18,822 nt of DNA from DATNBT01 sp964579765 (GTDB taxonomy: Bacteria > Acidobacteriota > Vicinamibacteria > Vicinamibacterales > CAVVIG01): NCBI GenBank assembly GCA_964579765.1, contig CAZOIK010000106.1, forward strand, positions 1 to 18,822. Direction: 5' to 3'. Position 1 is the stretch's first letter; each line of letters begins with the position of its first letter. Positions 1-6,610 of this stretch are shown here, piece after piece. Position numbers and translations under genes: made by a program. Below the pieces are notes generated by a model that saw only the letters and a program-made list of their open reading frames with translations, did no database searches and was not told the origin of the DNA.

Positions 1-213
1 CACCCGGTGCAGCGCGCGTGGATCGCGCACAACGTGCCGCAGTGCGGCTACTGCCAGTCAGGACAGATCATGTCGGCCGTCGCGCTGCTCAAGACGACGC
101 CGAATCCGACCGACGCGGACATCGACCGCGGCATGGCCGGCAACATCTGCCGCTGCGGCACCTACCAGCGCATCCGCGCCGCGATTCACACGGCGGCGAA
201 GGAGCGTGCGTGA
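1..213 (+). CDS. (2Fe-2S)-binding subunit of a molybdenum hydroxylase (C-terminal part)
   Basis: This is the last 70 codons of a small iron-sulfur subunit of the xanthine dehydrogenase / isoquinoline 1-oxidoreductase (IorA) family; the start lies outside the window. The visible part holds the second cysteine cluster of these proteins: a CGYC motif in VPQCGYCQSGQIM and a CRC motif in GNICRCGTYQRI. In the family these four cysteines bind the [2Fe-2S] centre that takes electrons from the Mo site. The plant-type ferredoxin domain that carries the other cluster must lie upstream. The stop TGA overlaps the ATG of the next gene (TGATG), so the two subunits are probably translationally coupled, as in ior-type operons. 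No FAD subunit follows, which fits the two-subunit type that passes electrons to a cytochrome or another periplasmic acceptor. The substrate cannot be told. Confidence 0.93.
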   Translation, partial: HPVQRAWIAHNVPQCGYCQSGQIMSAVALLKTTPNPTDADIDRGMAGNICRCGTYQRIRAAIHTAAKERA

Positions 214-2489
214 TGATCATCGACAACATCTCCCTGAGCCGCCGCAGTTTCCTGAACGGCATCCTGTCCACCGGCGCGTTCGTCGTCGCCTCGCGCCTCA
301 TGTCCGACGATCTGCTCGCGCAGACCGCGCCGGCGGGCCCGGCGATCTTCAACACGAACGCCGACACGGCGCCGCTCCACCCGAGCGTGTACCTCGGCAT
401 CGAACCCGACGGCACCGTCTTCCTCGTCACGCACCGATCGGAAATGGGCACCGGCATCCGGACGTCGCTGCCGCTCGTCGCGGCCGATGAGCTCGACGCC
501 GACTGGAGCCGCTGCCGCATCGAGCAGGGCGTCGGCGACACGCGCTACGGCGACCAGAACACCGACGGCTCGCGCTCGATCCGCGACTTCTACGACGCGT
601 TCCGCGCCGCCGGCGCATCAGCGCGGTCGATGCTGATCACCGCGGCTGCCGCGCAGATGAGCGTCCCTGCCGCGGAGCTGGCGACGTCGAAGCATGAAGT
701 GGTGCATGCAAAGAGCGGGAAGAAGATCGGATATGGGGCGCTGGTGGCGGCCGCGGCAAAGCTGCCGGTCCCGGCCGGAGACTCGCTGAAGTTCAAATCG
801 AAAGGGCAGTGGACGTTCGTCGGCAAGGAGCGGCCGATCTACGACCTCACCCCGATCGTCACCGGCAAGGCGCAATTCGGCCTCGACGTCAGTCGCGACG
901 GCATGGTGTACGCGTCGGTCGAGCACCCGCCCGTCGTCGGCGGCACCGTCAGGAGCCTCGACGACAAGGCCGCGCTCGCCGTGAAAGGCGTCTCGCAGAC
1001 GGCGACGCTCGACGCGCCGAAGCCGCCGCTGCTGTTCCAGACGCTTGGCGGCGTCGCCGTGATCGGCAACAGCACGTGGGCCGTCATGCAGGGACGCAGG
1101 CAGCTCAGGATCGAGTGGAACGACGGTCCGCACGCCGCGCTCACGAGCGAGCCGTTCAAGAACGCGATGCTCGCGAAGGTGAAGCAGCCGCTGAAGGTCG
1201 CGCGCAACCTGGGCAACGTGGACGCCGAGTTCGCCAGAGGCGGCAAGGTGCTCGAGGCGGTGTACTACACGCCGATGGCCGCGCATGCGTCGATGGAGCC
1301 GCCCGCGGCCGTCGCCGAGTTCAGGAACGGCAAGGCAAAGATCTGGTGTCCGACGCAGAACCCGCAGGCCGTGCAGGACACGGTGTCGGCCGCGCTCGGC
1401 ATCGACAAGAAGAACGTGATCTGCCACGTGACGCTGCTCGGCGGCGGCTTCGGCCGCAAGTCGAAGCCCGACTACGCGGCGGAAGCGGCGATTCTCGCCA
1501 GGCGTCTCGGCAAGCCCGTGAAGGTCGTATGGACGCGTGAAGACGACATCCATCACGACTTCTACCACACGACCGCAGCCGTCTATCACAAGGCCGTCGT
1601 TGACGCGAAGGGCAAGCCGACGGCGTGGCTGCAGCGATCGGTGTTCCCGCCGATTGGATCGACGTTCGGATCGCCGGCGCCGCTCGGCATCGAGCTCGAC
1701 ATGGGGCTCGTAGACACGGTGTACGACATCCCCAACATCCGCGCCGAGAACAGCGGCATGGACGCGCACGTACGCATCGGCTGGTTCCGCGCCGTTGCGA
1801 ACAACTACCACGCGTTCGCCGCGCACAGCTTCGCGGACGAAATGGCGCACGCGGCCGGCCGCGACTCGCTCGAGTTCCTGCTCGACCTGATCGGGCCGGG
1901 CAAGGTGATCGACCTGAAGGCGCAGGGCGTGGACTATGCGAACTACGGCGCGCCGATCGAGAAATATCCGATCGACAGCCGGCGTCTGCGTCGCGTCCTC
2001 GAGGTCGCGGGCGACAAGTCGAACTGGGGCAAGCGCAAGCCGGGCAACGGCTGGGGCATCGGCATCGCCGCGCACCGCAGCTTCAACACGTACGTCGCGA
2101 CGGTCGTCGAGGTCGAAGTCGACGCGCAGGGCCGCGTTCGCATTCCCCGGATCGATCAGGTCGCGGATCCGGGCGTCGTCATCAACCCGGATCGCGTGCG
2201 ATCGCAGTTCGAAGGCGCCGCGGTGATGGGCGCGAGCCTCGCGATGTTCGGCGAGATCACGGCCACGAACGGCCGCATCGATCAGAAGAACTTCGACGGC
2301 TTCCGGGTCGCGCGCATGAACGACGCGCCCGTGCAGGTGAACGTCCACGTCGTCGAGAGTGGCAACCTGCCCACGGGCGTCGGCGAGCCCGGCGTGCCGC
2401 CGACGATCGCCGCGCTCGCCAACGCGATTTTCGCGGCGACCGGCAAGCGCGTCCGCGAGATGCCGTTCGTCAAGACGAAGCTGGTGTAG
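213..2489 (+). CDS. Molybdopterin-binding subunit of an isoquinoline 1-oxidoreductase-type hydroxylase (IorB-like), Tat-exported
   Basis: This 758-residue protein is the large catalytic subunit of a molybdenum hydroxylase and pairs with the preceding iron-sulfur subunit. The start at 213 is chosen because it overlaps the upstream stop, has AAGGAG 8 nt upstream, and exposes a twin-arginine signal (SRRSFLNG, residues 9-16) with a hydrophobic stretch ending near LLAQTAPAG. The enzyme should therefore fold in the cytoplasm and be exported. GGGFGRK at residues 410-416 is the molybdopterin cofactor-binding glycine motif. GVGEPGVPP near residue 725 contains the glutamate that acts as catalytic base in this family. 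The length matches IorB-type proteins (about 730-770). Family members hydroxylate N-heterocycles or oxidise aldehydes; the substrate here is unknown. Confidence 0.93.
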   Translation: MIIDNISLSRRSFLNGILSTGAFVVASRLMSDDLLAQTAPAGPAIFNTNADTAPLHPSVYLGIEPDGTVFLVTHRSEMGTGIRTSLPLVAADELDADWSRCRIEQGVGDTRYGDQNTDGSRSIRDFYDAFRAAGASARSMLITAAAAQMSVPAAELATSKHEVVHAKSGKKIGYGALVAAAAKLPVPAGDSLKFKSKGQWTFVGKERPIYDLTPIVTGKAQFGLDVSRDGMVYASVEHPPVVGGTVRSLDDKAALAVKGVSQTATLDAPKPPLLFQTLGGVAVIGNSTWAVMQGRRQLRIEWNDGPHAALTSEPFKNAMLAKVKQPLKVARNLGNVDAEFARGGKVLEAVYYTPMAAHASMEPPAAVAEFRNGKAKIWCPTQNPQAVQDTVSAALGIDKKNVICHVTLLGGGFGRKSKPDYAAEAAILARRLGKPVKVVWTREDDIHHDFYHTTAAVYHKAVVDAKGKPTAWLQRSVFPPIGSTFGSPAPLGIELDMGLVDTVYDIPNIRAENSGMDAHVRIGWFRAVANNYHAFAAHSFADEMAHAAGRDSLEFLLDLIGPGKVIDLKAQGVDYANYGAPIEKYPIDSRRLRRVLEVAGDKSNWGKRKPGNGWGIGIAAHRSFNTYVATVVEVEVDAQGRVRIPRIDQVADPGVVINPDRVRSQFEGAAVMGASLAMFGEITATNGRIDQKNFDGFRVARMNDAPVQVNVHVVESGNLPTGVGEPGVPPTIAALANAIFAATGKRVREMPFVKTKLV

Positions 2490-2493
2490 CGAT

Positions 2494-2547
2494 GTAGTGC
2501 AGGCTTTCAGGCCTGCCCGATCCGGCAGGGCTGAAGCCCTGCACTAC
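2494..2547. repeat. Palindromic dispersed repeat, copy 1 (two inverted units)
   Basis: Two 24-nt arms, 2494-2517 and 2524-2547, are inverted copies of each other and match at 21 of 24 positions, separated by CGATCC. Each arm is itself a small hairpin around a TTCA or TGAA turn, so the whole can fold as a cruciform. The unit GTAGTG-stem-TTCA-stem recurs at 3627, 5627 and, in variant form, 9716. This copy lies between two + strand genes and ends just before the ribosome binding site of the aldolase gene. It may stall or stabilise the transcript; that role is inferred. Confidence 0.85.
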
Positions 2548-2565
2548 GCGACCAAGGAGCGATCG

Positions 2566-3606
2566 ATGAAGAAGCAGATCGTCGCCGCCGCGCTGGCGTC
2601 CCTCGTCGCGATCGCCGCCGTCGGCGCCCAGCAGCCGCAGCGGCAGGAGCAGCCGAGCGCGACCGAAGACGCGGTCGCGAGCGGCGGACAGTTTCCGCTC
2701 GCCGCCAAAGCGGGTCAGGACAGCCACGCGAAAGACGTCGCGCCGCCAGGCGCGGTGAATCAGGGTCCGTACGACATGACGAAGTGGAAGTACGGACCCG
2801 CGTGGAACGCGCCCGCCGGGTCGAAGATCTGGAATCCGGTGAAGCTGAAGATGATGCAGGGCAAGAAGGTCACCGGCGGCACGCTCTTCGCCGCGAACGA
2901 CGCGTCCACGTACTGCGCGTTCGCGAACGCCGGCTACGACTTCATCTGGACCGAGATGCAGCACGACGCGCACGACTGGAAGGAAGTGGCGAACATGTGG
3001 CGCACGTGTCCGCACGCCAAGGCCGTGCCCGGCGTCCGCGTCGCCTACACCGACGAGCGCGAGGAGCAGCACGCGCTCGACGCCGGCGCGCTTGTCCTCG
3101 TCGTTCCGACCGTTGACACCGTCGAAGAGGCGATTGCCGCGCGCGACTGGGCGTACTATCCGCCGCTCGGCAAGCGCAGCAATGGCGGCGGCCAGGCGTT
3201 CGGCGGCGACATGTGGGGCGGCGTGCCCGGTGGTTATCGGCAGACGATCAACGACAACCTCGTGCTTATCCTGATGATCGAGACGCTCGACGGCCTGAAG
3301 AACGCCGAAGCGATCGCGAAGGTGCCCGGCGTGACCGCGGTGTTCGCCGCGAGCGGCGATCTCGGCAACTTCTCGGGCTTCCGCCAGGGCAATCCCGACT
3401 ACGAGCGCGCGATCAACATCGTCCACGACGCGGCGCTCAAGGCCGGCGTCCGGCTGTGCGGACCGCTCGCGTGGCGCGACCGTCCGGACTTCACGTGTTT
3501 TCAGGCCGGCAGCGAGATGGCCGCCATCACGCGAGGCGTCGCCGCGGAGCTCGGCAGCCTGAAAGACACGCAGGCCAAACCGGAAGTCGGGCCCTACGCC
3601 AGGTAG
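2566..3606 (+). CDS. Secreted HpcH/HpaI-type aldolase (class II pyruvate aldolase fold)
   Basis: This 346-residue protein starts with a clear signal peptide (MKKQIVAAALASLVAIAAVGAQ); AAGGAG lies 6 nt before the ATG. Residues about 100-340 match the HpcH/HpaI aldolase / citrate lyase beta family. These enzymes cleave 4-hydroxy-2-oxo acids, for example 4-hydroxy-2-oxoheptanedioate in homoprotocatechuate degradation, using a divalent metal. The expected active-site residues are present: His133 in TEMQHDAHDW, Arg158 in PGVRV, metal ligands Glu239 in LMIETLDGL and Asp265 in AASGDLG. The spacings His-Arg (25) and Glu-Asp (26) equal those of E. coli HpaI (H45/R70, E149/D175, from memory). A typical HpaI is about 260 residues and cytoplasmic, so export and the roughly 90-residue N-terminal extension are unusual. 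The natural substrate is unknown. Confidence 0.88.
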   Translation: MKKQIVAAALASLVAIAAVGAQQPQRQEQPSATEDAVASGGQFPLAAKAGQDSHAKDVAPPGAVNQGPYDMTKWKYGPAWNAPAGSKIWNPVKLKMMQGKKVTGGTLFAANDASTYCAFANAGYDFIWTEMQHDAHDWKEVANMWRTCPHAKAVPGVRVAYTDEREEQHALDAGALVLVVPTVDTVEEAIAARDWAYYPPLGKRSNGGGQAFGGDMWGGVPGGYRQTINDNLVLILMIETLDGLKNAEAIAKVPGVTAVFAASGDLGNFSGFRQGNPDYERAINIVHDAALKAGVRLCGPLAWRDRPDFTCFQAGSEMAAITRGVAAELGSLKDTQAKPEVGPYAR

Positions 3607-3626
3607 CGTCCGCCCATGCCGATTGC

Positions 3627-3651
3627 GTAGTGTCCGCCTTCAGGCGGACCT
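3627..3651. repeat. Palindromic dispersed repeat, copy 2 (single unit)
   Basis: GTAGTGTCCGCC, then TTCA, then GGCGGACC. The perfect 7-bp stem is 3632-3638 with 3643-3649, closing on a TTCA loop. The layout equals one arm of the copy at 2494-2547 with different stem bases, which is what compensatory drift of a structured repeat would give. It sits between the aldolase gene and the small secreted protein gene and could also weaken read-through. Confidence 0.75.
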
Positions 3652-3666
3652 TGTAAGATAGCCGTC

Positions 3667-4062
3667 GTGAAGAAACTGGCATTCGCACTCGCGGTCGTCG
3701 CCCTCGTCGCGATGCCCGCGCTCGCGCAGGAAGGCCACCCCCTGAAGGGTTCGTGGCTCGGCACGTGGGCCGGCAACAAGATGCTCGGCAACGACGTGCT
3801 GGTCGTCATGACCTGGGACGGCAAGAACATCACCGGCACGATCAACCCGGGCACCGACAACCTGGCGATCAAGAACGCGTCGCTCAATCCCGAGGGCTGG
3901 CAGGTGCACCTCGAGGCCGACGCGAAGGACAAGTCCGGTCAGGTGGTGACCTTCACGATGGACGGGAAGATCGAGAACCTGCCGCTCGCCAACCGCATCA
4001 TCAGCGGCACGTGGAAGGACAGCCGCGGCGACACTGGCGCGCTCAAGATCGGACGGCAGTAG
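3667..4062 (+). CDS. Small secreted protein, conserved in Acidobacteriota, function unknown
   Basis: This 131-residue protein begins at a GTG and has a signal peptide (KKLAFALAVVALVAMPALAQ, cut before EGHPLKG). The mature part of about 110 residues is rich in beta-prone segments: GSWLGTWAG, LVVMTWDGKNITGTINPG, GKIENLPLANRIISGTW. This pattern resembles small lipocalin-like or extracellular beta-barrel proteins that I recall as hypothetical proteins from Acidobacteriota, but I know no assigned function. No convincing Shine-Dalgarno sequence precedes the GTG, which lies 15 nt after a dispersed repeat. The stop TAG abuts the GTG of the next gene with no spacer, so the two are probably co-translated. 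The periplasmic location agrees with its neighbours, nearly all of which are exported. Confidence 0.8.
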   Translation: MKKLAFALAVVALVAMPALAQEGHPLKGSWLGTWAGNKMLGNDVLVVMTWDGKNITGTINPGTDNLAIKNASLNPEGWQVHLEADAKDKSGQVVTFTMDGKIENLPLANRIISGTWKDSRGDTGALKIGRQ

Positions 4063-5184
4063 GTGATCCTCCGCCTCCTCCGTTCGGTCGTCATGGCGTC
4101 GGCGCTCGCCGCCGTGTCGGCGACAGCGGTGGTCGTTGCCCACCACGAGATTCTGGCGAAGTTCGACAACCACAAGCCGCTGCGCATCCGCGGCGTCGTG
4201 ACGCTGGTCGATTGGCGCAACCCGCACGCGCACGTGTTCGTGAACGTCAAAGCCGGCGAGCAGGTGACGAACTGGGCCGTCGAGCTCGAGAGCCCGATCG
4301 ATCTCGAAGCGAACGGCTGGTCGAAGACGACCGTCCAGCCTGGCGACAAGATCGCTGTCGAGGGCCTCGCCGCCCGCGACGGCAGCCGACAGATGTGGGG
4401 CGCCATCGTCGTGACGACTGAGAACCGGCGGATCTTCTCCGTCGATCGCACGCCGCCGCCGATGCCGCTCGAGCCGCGTCCGACGCCGACGTGGCCGGAC
4501 GGCCAACCCCGTCTTGGCGGCGCCACGGGCGGCGTGCAGGGCTACTGGGCGTTTCCGAGCGCGACTGCGCTCGTCGAAGACGGCGCGCACGTCGTGATGG
4601 ACGAGTGGGGGCTGCTCAAGAACGTCACCGACGCGTCGAAAGTCGCGCCGATGCAGCCGTGGGCGCTGCAGCTGTACAAGGAGCGGCAGCAGCGATTTCT
4701 GCGCGACGATCCGATGTACCTGAATTGCAAACCGCCGGGCGGACCGCGTCAGTTCCAGCTGAGCCCCGGTGTTCAGTTCGTCGAGGATCGCGCGCGCCAG
4801 CGCATCTTCGTCCTGATCGGCAGCGGCAACAACAACTATCGGATCATCTACACGGACGGCCGCGGCCACCACGGTCAGATCGGCGGCGACGACGACAACC
4901 CGCTGTTCTACGGCCGCGCGGTCGGAAAGTGGGAGAACGGCGCGCTCGTCATGGACACGGAAGGCTTCAACGAGGACTTCTGGTTCACGAACGGGGGCCT
5001 GCCGCACACCGACCAGTTGAAGCTGACTGAAAGAGTGTCGCGCCCGAACTTCGACACGCTTCGATACAGCGTGACCATCGACGATCCCGGCGCATACACG
5101 CGCCCGTGGACCGCGAGCTGGACGCTGCGCTGGGTGGCCGGGAAAGACATGCCTCGGCACTTGTGTCAGGAGAATCGATCATGA
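4063..5184 (+). CDS. Fusion protein: N-terminal DUF6152 domain plus acidobacterial C-terminal module, secreted
   Basis: This 373-residue protein starts at a GTG directly after the upstream stop. An in-frame ATG at 4093 is an alternative, but the GTG keeps the positive n-region (ILRLLRSVV) of the signal peptide. Residues about 28-120 (HHEILAKFDNHKPLRIRG, VDWRNPHAHVFVNVK) are a DUF6152 domain, whose hallmark is an Ala-His-His start after the signal peptide and a NPHxxxxxxV motif. Residues about 150-370 form a second module with MQPWALQLYKERQQ, CKPPGGPRQF, IIYTDGRGH, MDTEGFNEDFW and DDPGAYTRPWTASW. The next two genes encode the same two modules as separate proteins. No function is established for either; adjacent histidines could bind a metal, but that is a guess. 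The stop overlaps the following ATG (ATGA). Confidence 0.87.
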   Translation: MILRLLRSVVMASALAAVSATAVVVAHHEILAKFDNHKPLRIRGVVTLVDWRNPHAHVFVNVKAGEQVTNWAVELESPIDLEANGWSKTTVQPGDKIAVEGLAARDGSRQMWGAIVVTTENRRIFSVDRTPPPMPLEPRPTPTWPDGQPRLGGATGGVQGYWAFPSATALVEDGAHVVMDEWGLLKNVTDASKVAPMQPWALQLYKERQQRFLRDDPMYLNCKPPGGPRQFQLSPGVQFVEDRARQRIFVLIGSGNNNYRIIYTDGRGHHGQIGGDDDNPLFYGRAVGKWENGALVMDTEGFNEDFWFTNGGLPHTDQLKLTERVSRPNFDTLRYSVTIDDPGAYTRPWTASWTLRWVAGKDMPRHLCQENRS

Positions 5185-5609
5185 GAGCGAGAACAATCCT
5201 GCTCGGCGGCCTCGTCGCACTCGGCGCACTGGCGTTCGGCGCGCCGGCATCCGCGCATCATTCGTTCGCGGCGGAATTCGACGCCGACAAGCCGATTACG
5301 CTGACGGGCATCGTCACGAAAGTCGAGTGGACGAATCCCCACGTGTGGTTCTACATCAACGTGAAGGACGAGAAGACGGGCGACGTCGTGAACTGGGGCG
5401 CCGAGATGGGCCCGCCGCACGGCCTGCAGCGCCGCGGATGGCGTCAGAACTCGATGAAGATCGGCGACAAGGTGACCGTCGCCGGATCGATGGCGAAGAA
5501 CGGCAGCCACCGGATGAACGCGAGCAAGGTCACGCTGGCGAGCACCGGCCTGCGGCCGGGCGAGACGCTCGACGCCGCGTCGAGCGGGAGCGGCAACGTT
5601 GATCAGTAG
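5181..5609 (+). CDS. DUF6152 family secreted protein
   Basis: This 142-residue protein starts at the ATG that overlaps the previous stop, with AGGAG 8 nt upstream. It has a strong signal peptide (residues 1-25, ending GAPASA) followed at once by HHSFAAEFDADKPITLTG and VEWTNPHVWFYINVKD, the typical DUF6152 signature. It is a standalone version of the N-terminal half of the gene before it. A beta-rich, OB-like fold in the periplasm is plausible (KIGDKVTVAGSMAKNGS), though I cannot show it. The C-terminus is a short Gly/Ser-rich tail. The TTG start of the next gene lies inside this one, so translation is probably coupled. Confidence 0.9.
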   Translation: MRARTILLGGLVALGALAFGAPASAHHSFAAEFDADKPITLTGIVTKVEWTNPHVWFYINVKDEKTGDVVNWGAEMGPPHGLQRRGWRQNSMKIGDKVTVAGSMAKNGSHRMNASKVTLASTGLRPGETLDAASSGSGNVDQ

Positions 5610-6510
5610 CCGGCGACGGGCGCCGCGTAGTGCGGGCCTTCAGTCCTGCCGCCTGGCGACGACGTTCGCCGTGACGGCGGCCCTCGCCATTGCGGGCGTC
5701 TCGACGTCGGCGCAGCAGAACGACAGGCGCCCGAGCGTGCAGGTCGGCGTGCCGGCGGGCCGCGGACCTGGCGGGCCGGCGGAAGGTCGCGGACGTGGCC
5801 GTGGTGGTCCGCCGCCGGGGCCGGCGCCGCGCAATGCAGACGGTCGCGTGCTGCTCGGCGGCGCGACGCCGAAGGACAAGGGCGTCTGGCTGCCGGGCAA
5901 CGGTGGCTTTCAGGGCATCGTCGATCCGAAGGACGTCCCGTTCCAGCCGTGGGCAAGAGCTGTATTCGAGGATCGGCAGAAGAATCAGCTCGAGCCGCAC
6001 ACGCGCTGCAAGCCGTCCGGCTTTACGCGCCAGTTCCTGACGCCGTACGGCGTCGAGTTCGTCGAGCTGCCGGAGATCCAGCGGATCTTCATCTTCGACA
6101 TCGGCGGTCCGCACACTTACCGCGAGATCTTCATGGACGGGCGCACGCATCCCGTGCACCCGACGCCGACCTATTATGGCCACTCGATCGGCTGGTGGGA
6201 GGGCGACACTCTCGTCGTGGATACGGTCGGCTACAACGAGGGCTTCTGGATCGATCGCCGCGGGACGCCGACGACCGACAGGCTGCACACGATCGAGAAG
6301 TTCACGCGCACCAACTCGCAGACGATCAAGTACGAGTTCACGGTTGACGACCCAGGCGCGTTCACGAAGTCATGGTCCAGTGGCTTCAACCTGCGCTGGG
6401 AGAACGGCACGGAGCTCTTCGAGTACGTCTGCCAGCAGATGAACTACGCGCCCACGCTCATGGTCGGCGCCTCCAAGTCCGTCGATCGCACCAGCACGAT
6501 CGTTCCGTAG
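5599..6510 (+). CDS. Secreted acidobacterial protein, standalone homologue of the C-terminal module
   Basis: The protein is 303 residues if translation starts at TTG 5599, which has GGGAG 8 nt upstream and overlaps the DUF6152 stop. The next candidate, GTG 5671, lacks a binding site and would lose the basic n-region. Residues 1-40 then form a long signal peptide (RRRAPRSAG..., LATTFAVTAALAIAGV, STSAQQ). A Gly/Pro/Arg-rich linker (about 50-80) follows, then the module shared with the gene at 4063: FQPWARAVFEDRQ, RCKPSGFTRQF, EIFMDGRTH, VDTVGYNEGFW, DDPGAFTKSW, FNLRWENG. A copy of the dispersed palindrome lies inside the first codons and encodes part of the signal peptide n-region. The function is unknown. 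Confidence 0.85.
   Translation: MISSRRRAPRSAGLQSCRLATTFAVTAALAIAGVSTSAQQNDRRPSVQVGVPAGRGPGGPAEGRGRGRGGPPPGPAPRNADGRVLLGGATPKDKGVWLPGNGGFQGIVDPKDVPFQPWARAVFEDRQKNQLEPHTRCKPSGFTRQFLTPYGVEFVELPEIQRIFIFDIGGPHTYREIFMDGRTHPVHPTPTYYGHSIGWWEGDTLVVDTVGYNEGFWIDRRGTPTTDRLHTIEKFTRTNSQTIKYEFTVDDPGAFTKSWSSGFNLRWENGTELFEYVCQQMNYAPTLMVGASKSVDRTSTIVP
5627..5651. repeat. Palindromic dispersed repeat, copy 3 (single unit, inside a coding region)
   Basis: GTAGTGCGGGCC, TTCA, GTCCTGCC matches the unit seen at 2494 and 3627, with a less perfect stem (5 of 7 pairs). It lies 28 nt after the likely TTG start of the gene at 5599 and is read in frame as RSAGLQSCR. If the start were further downstream it would instead be a leader element. 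Confidence 0.65.
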
Positions 6511-6602
6511 CCACGAAGACACCAAGGGCACGAAGACGCACGAAGCACCCTCTCATGAAAGGGTAAACTTCGTGCGTCTTCGTGTTCTTCGCGTCTTCGT
6601 GG
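6511..6602. terminator. Long inverted repeat between convergent genes, probable bidirectional terminator
   Basis: Arms 6511-6545 and 6568-6602 are 35 nt each and pair except for a central internal loop of about 9 nt. The outer 10 bp (CCACGAAGAC) and inner 16 bp (ACGAAGACGCACGAAG) are perfect. The 22-nt loop has its own small stem (ACCCT/AGGGT). The arms begin right after the stop at 6508-6510 and end 8 nt before the convergent stop at 6611-6613, so the structure fills the gap exactly. There is no T-run. The CACGAAG-rich sequence resembles repeats common between genes in environmental bacteria, so it may be a dispersed repeat serving as terminator. Confidence 0.75.
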
Positions 6603-6610
6603 CTAACCCG

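Noticed and set aside
618..2348. Long open frame on the minus strand (576 codons)
   Set aside because: It is antisense to the molybdopterin subunit gene, is Arg/Asp/Val/His-rich with no domain, and arises from high GC at third positions. The same applies to the long antisense frames at 3640-5160, 6722-8305 and 9784-11004.
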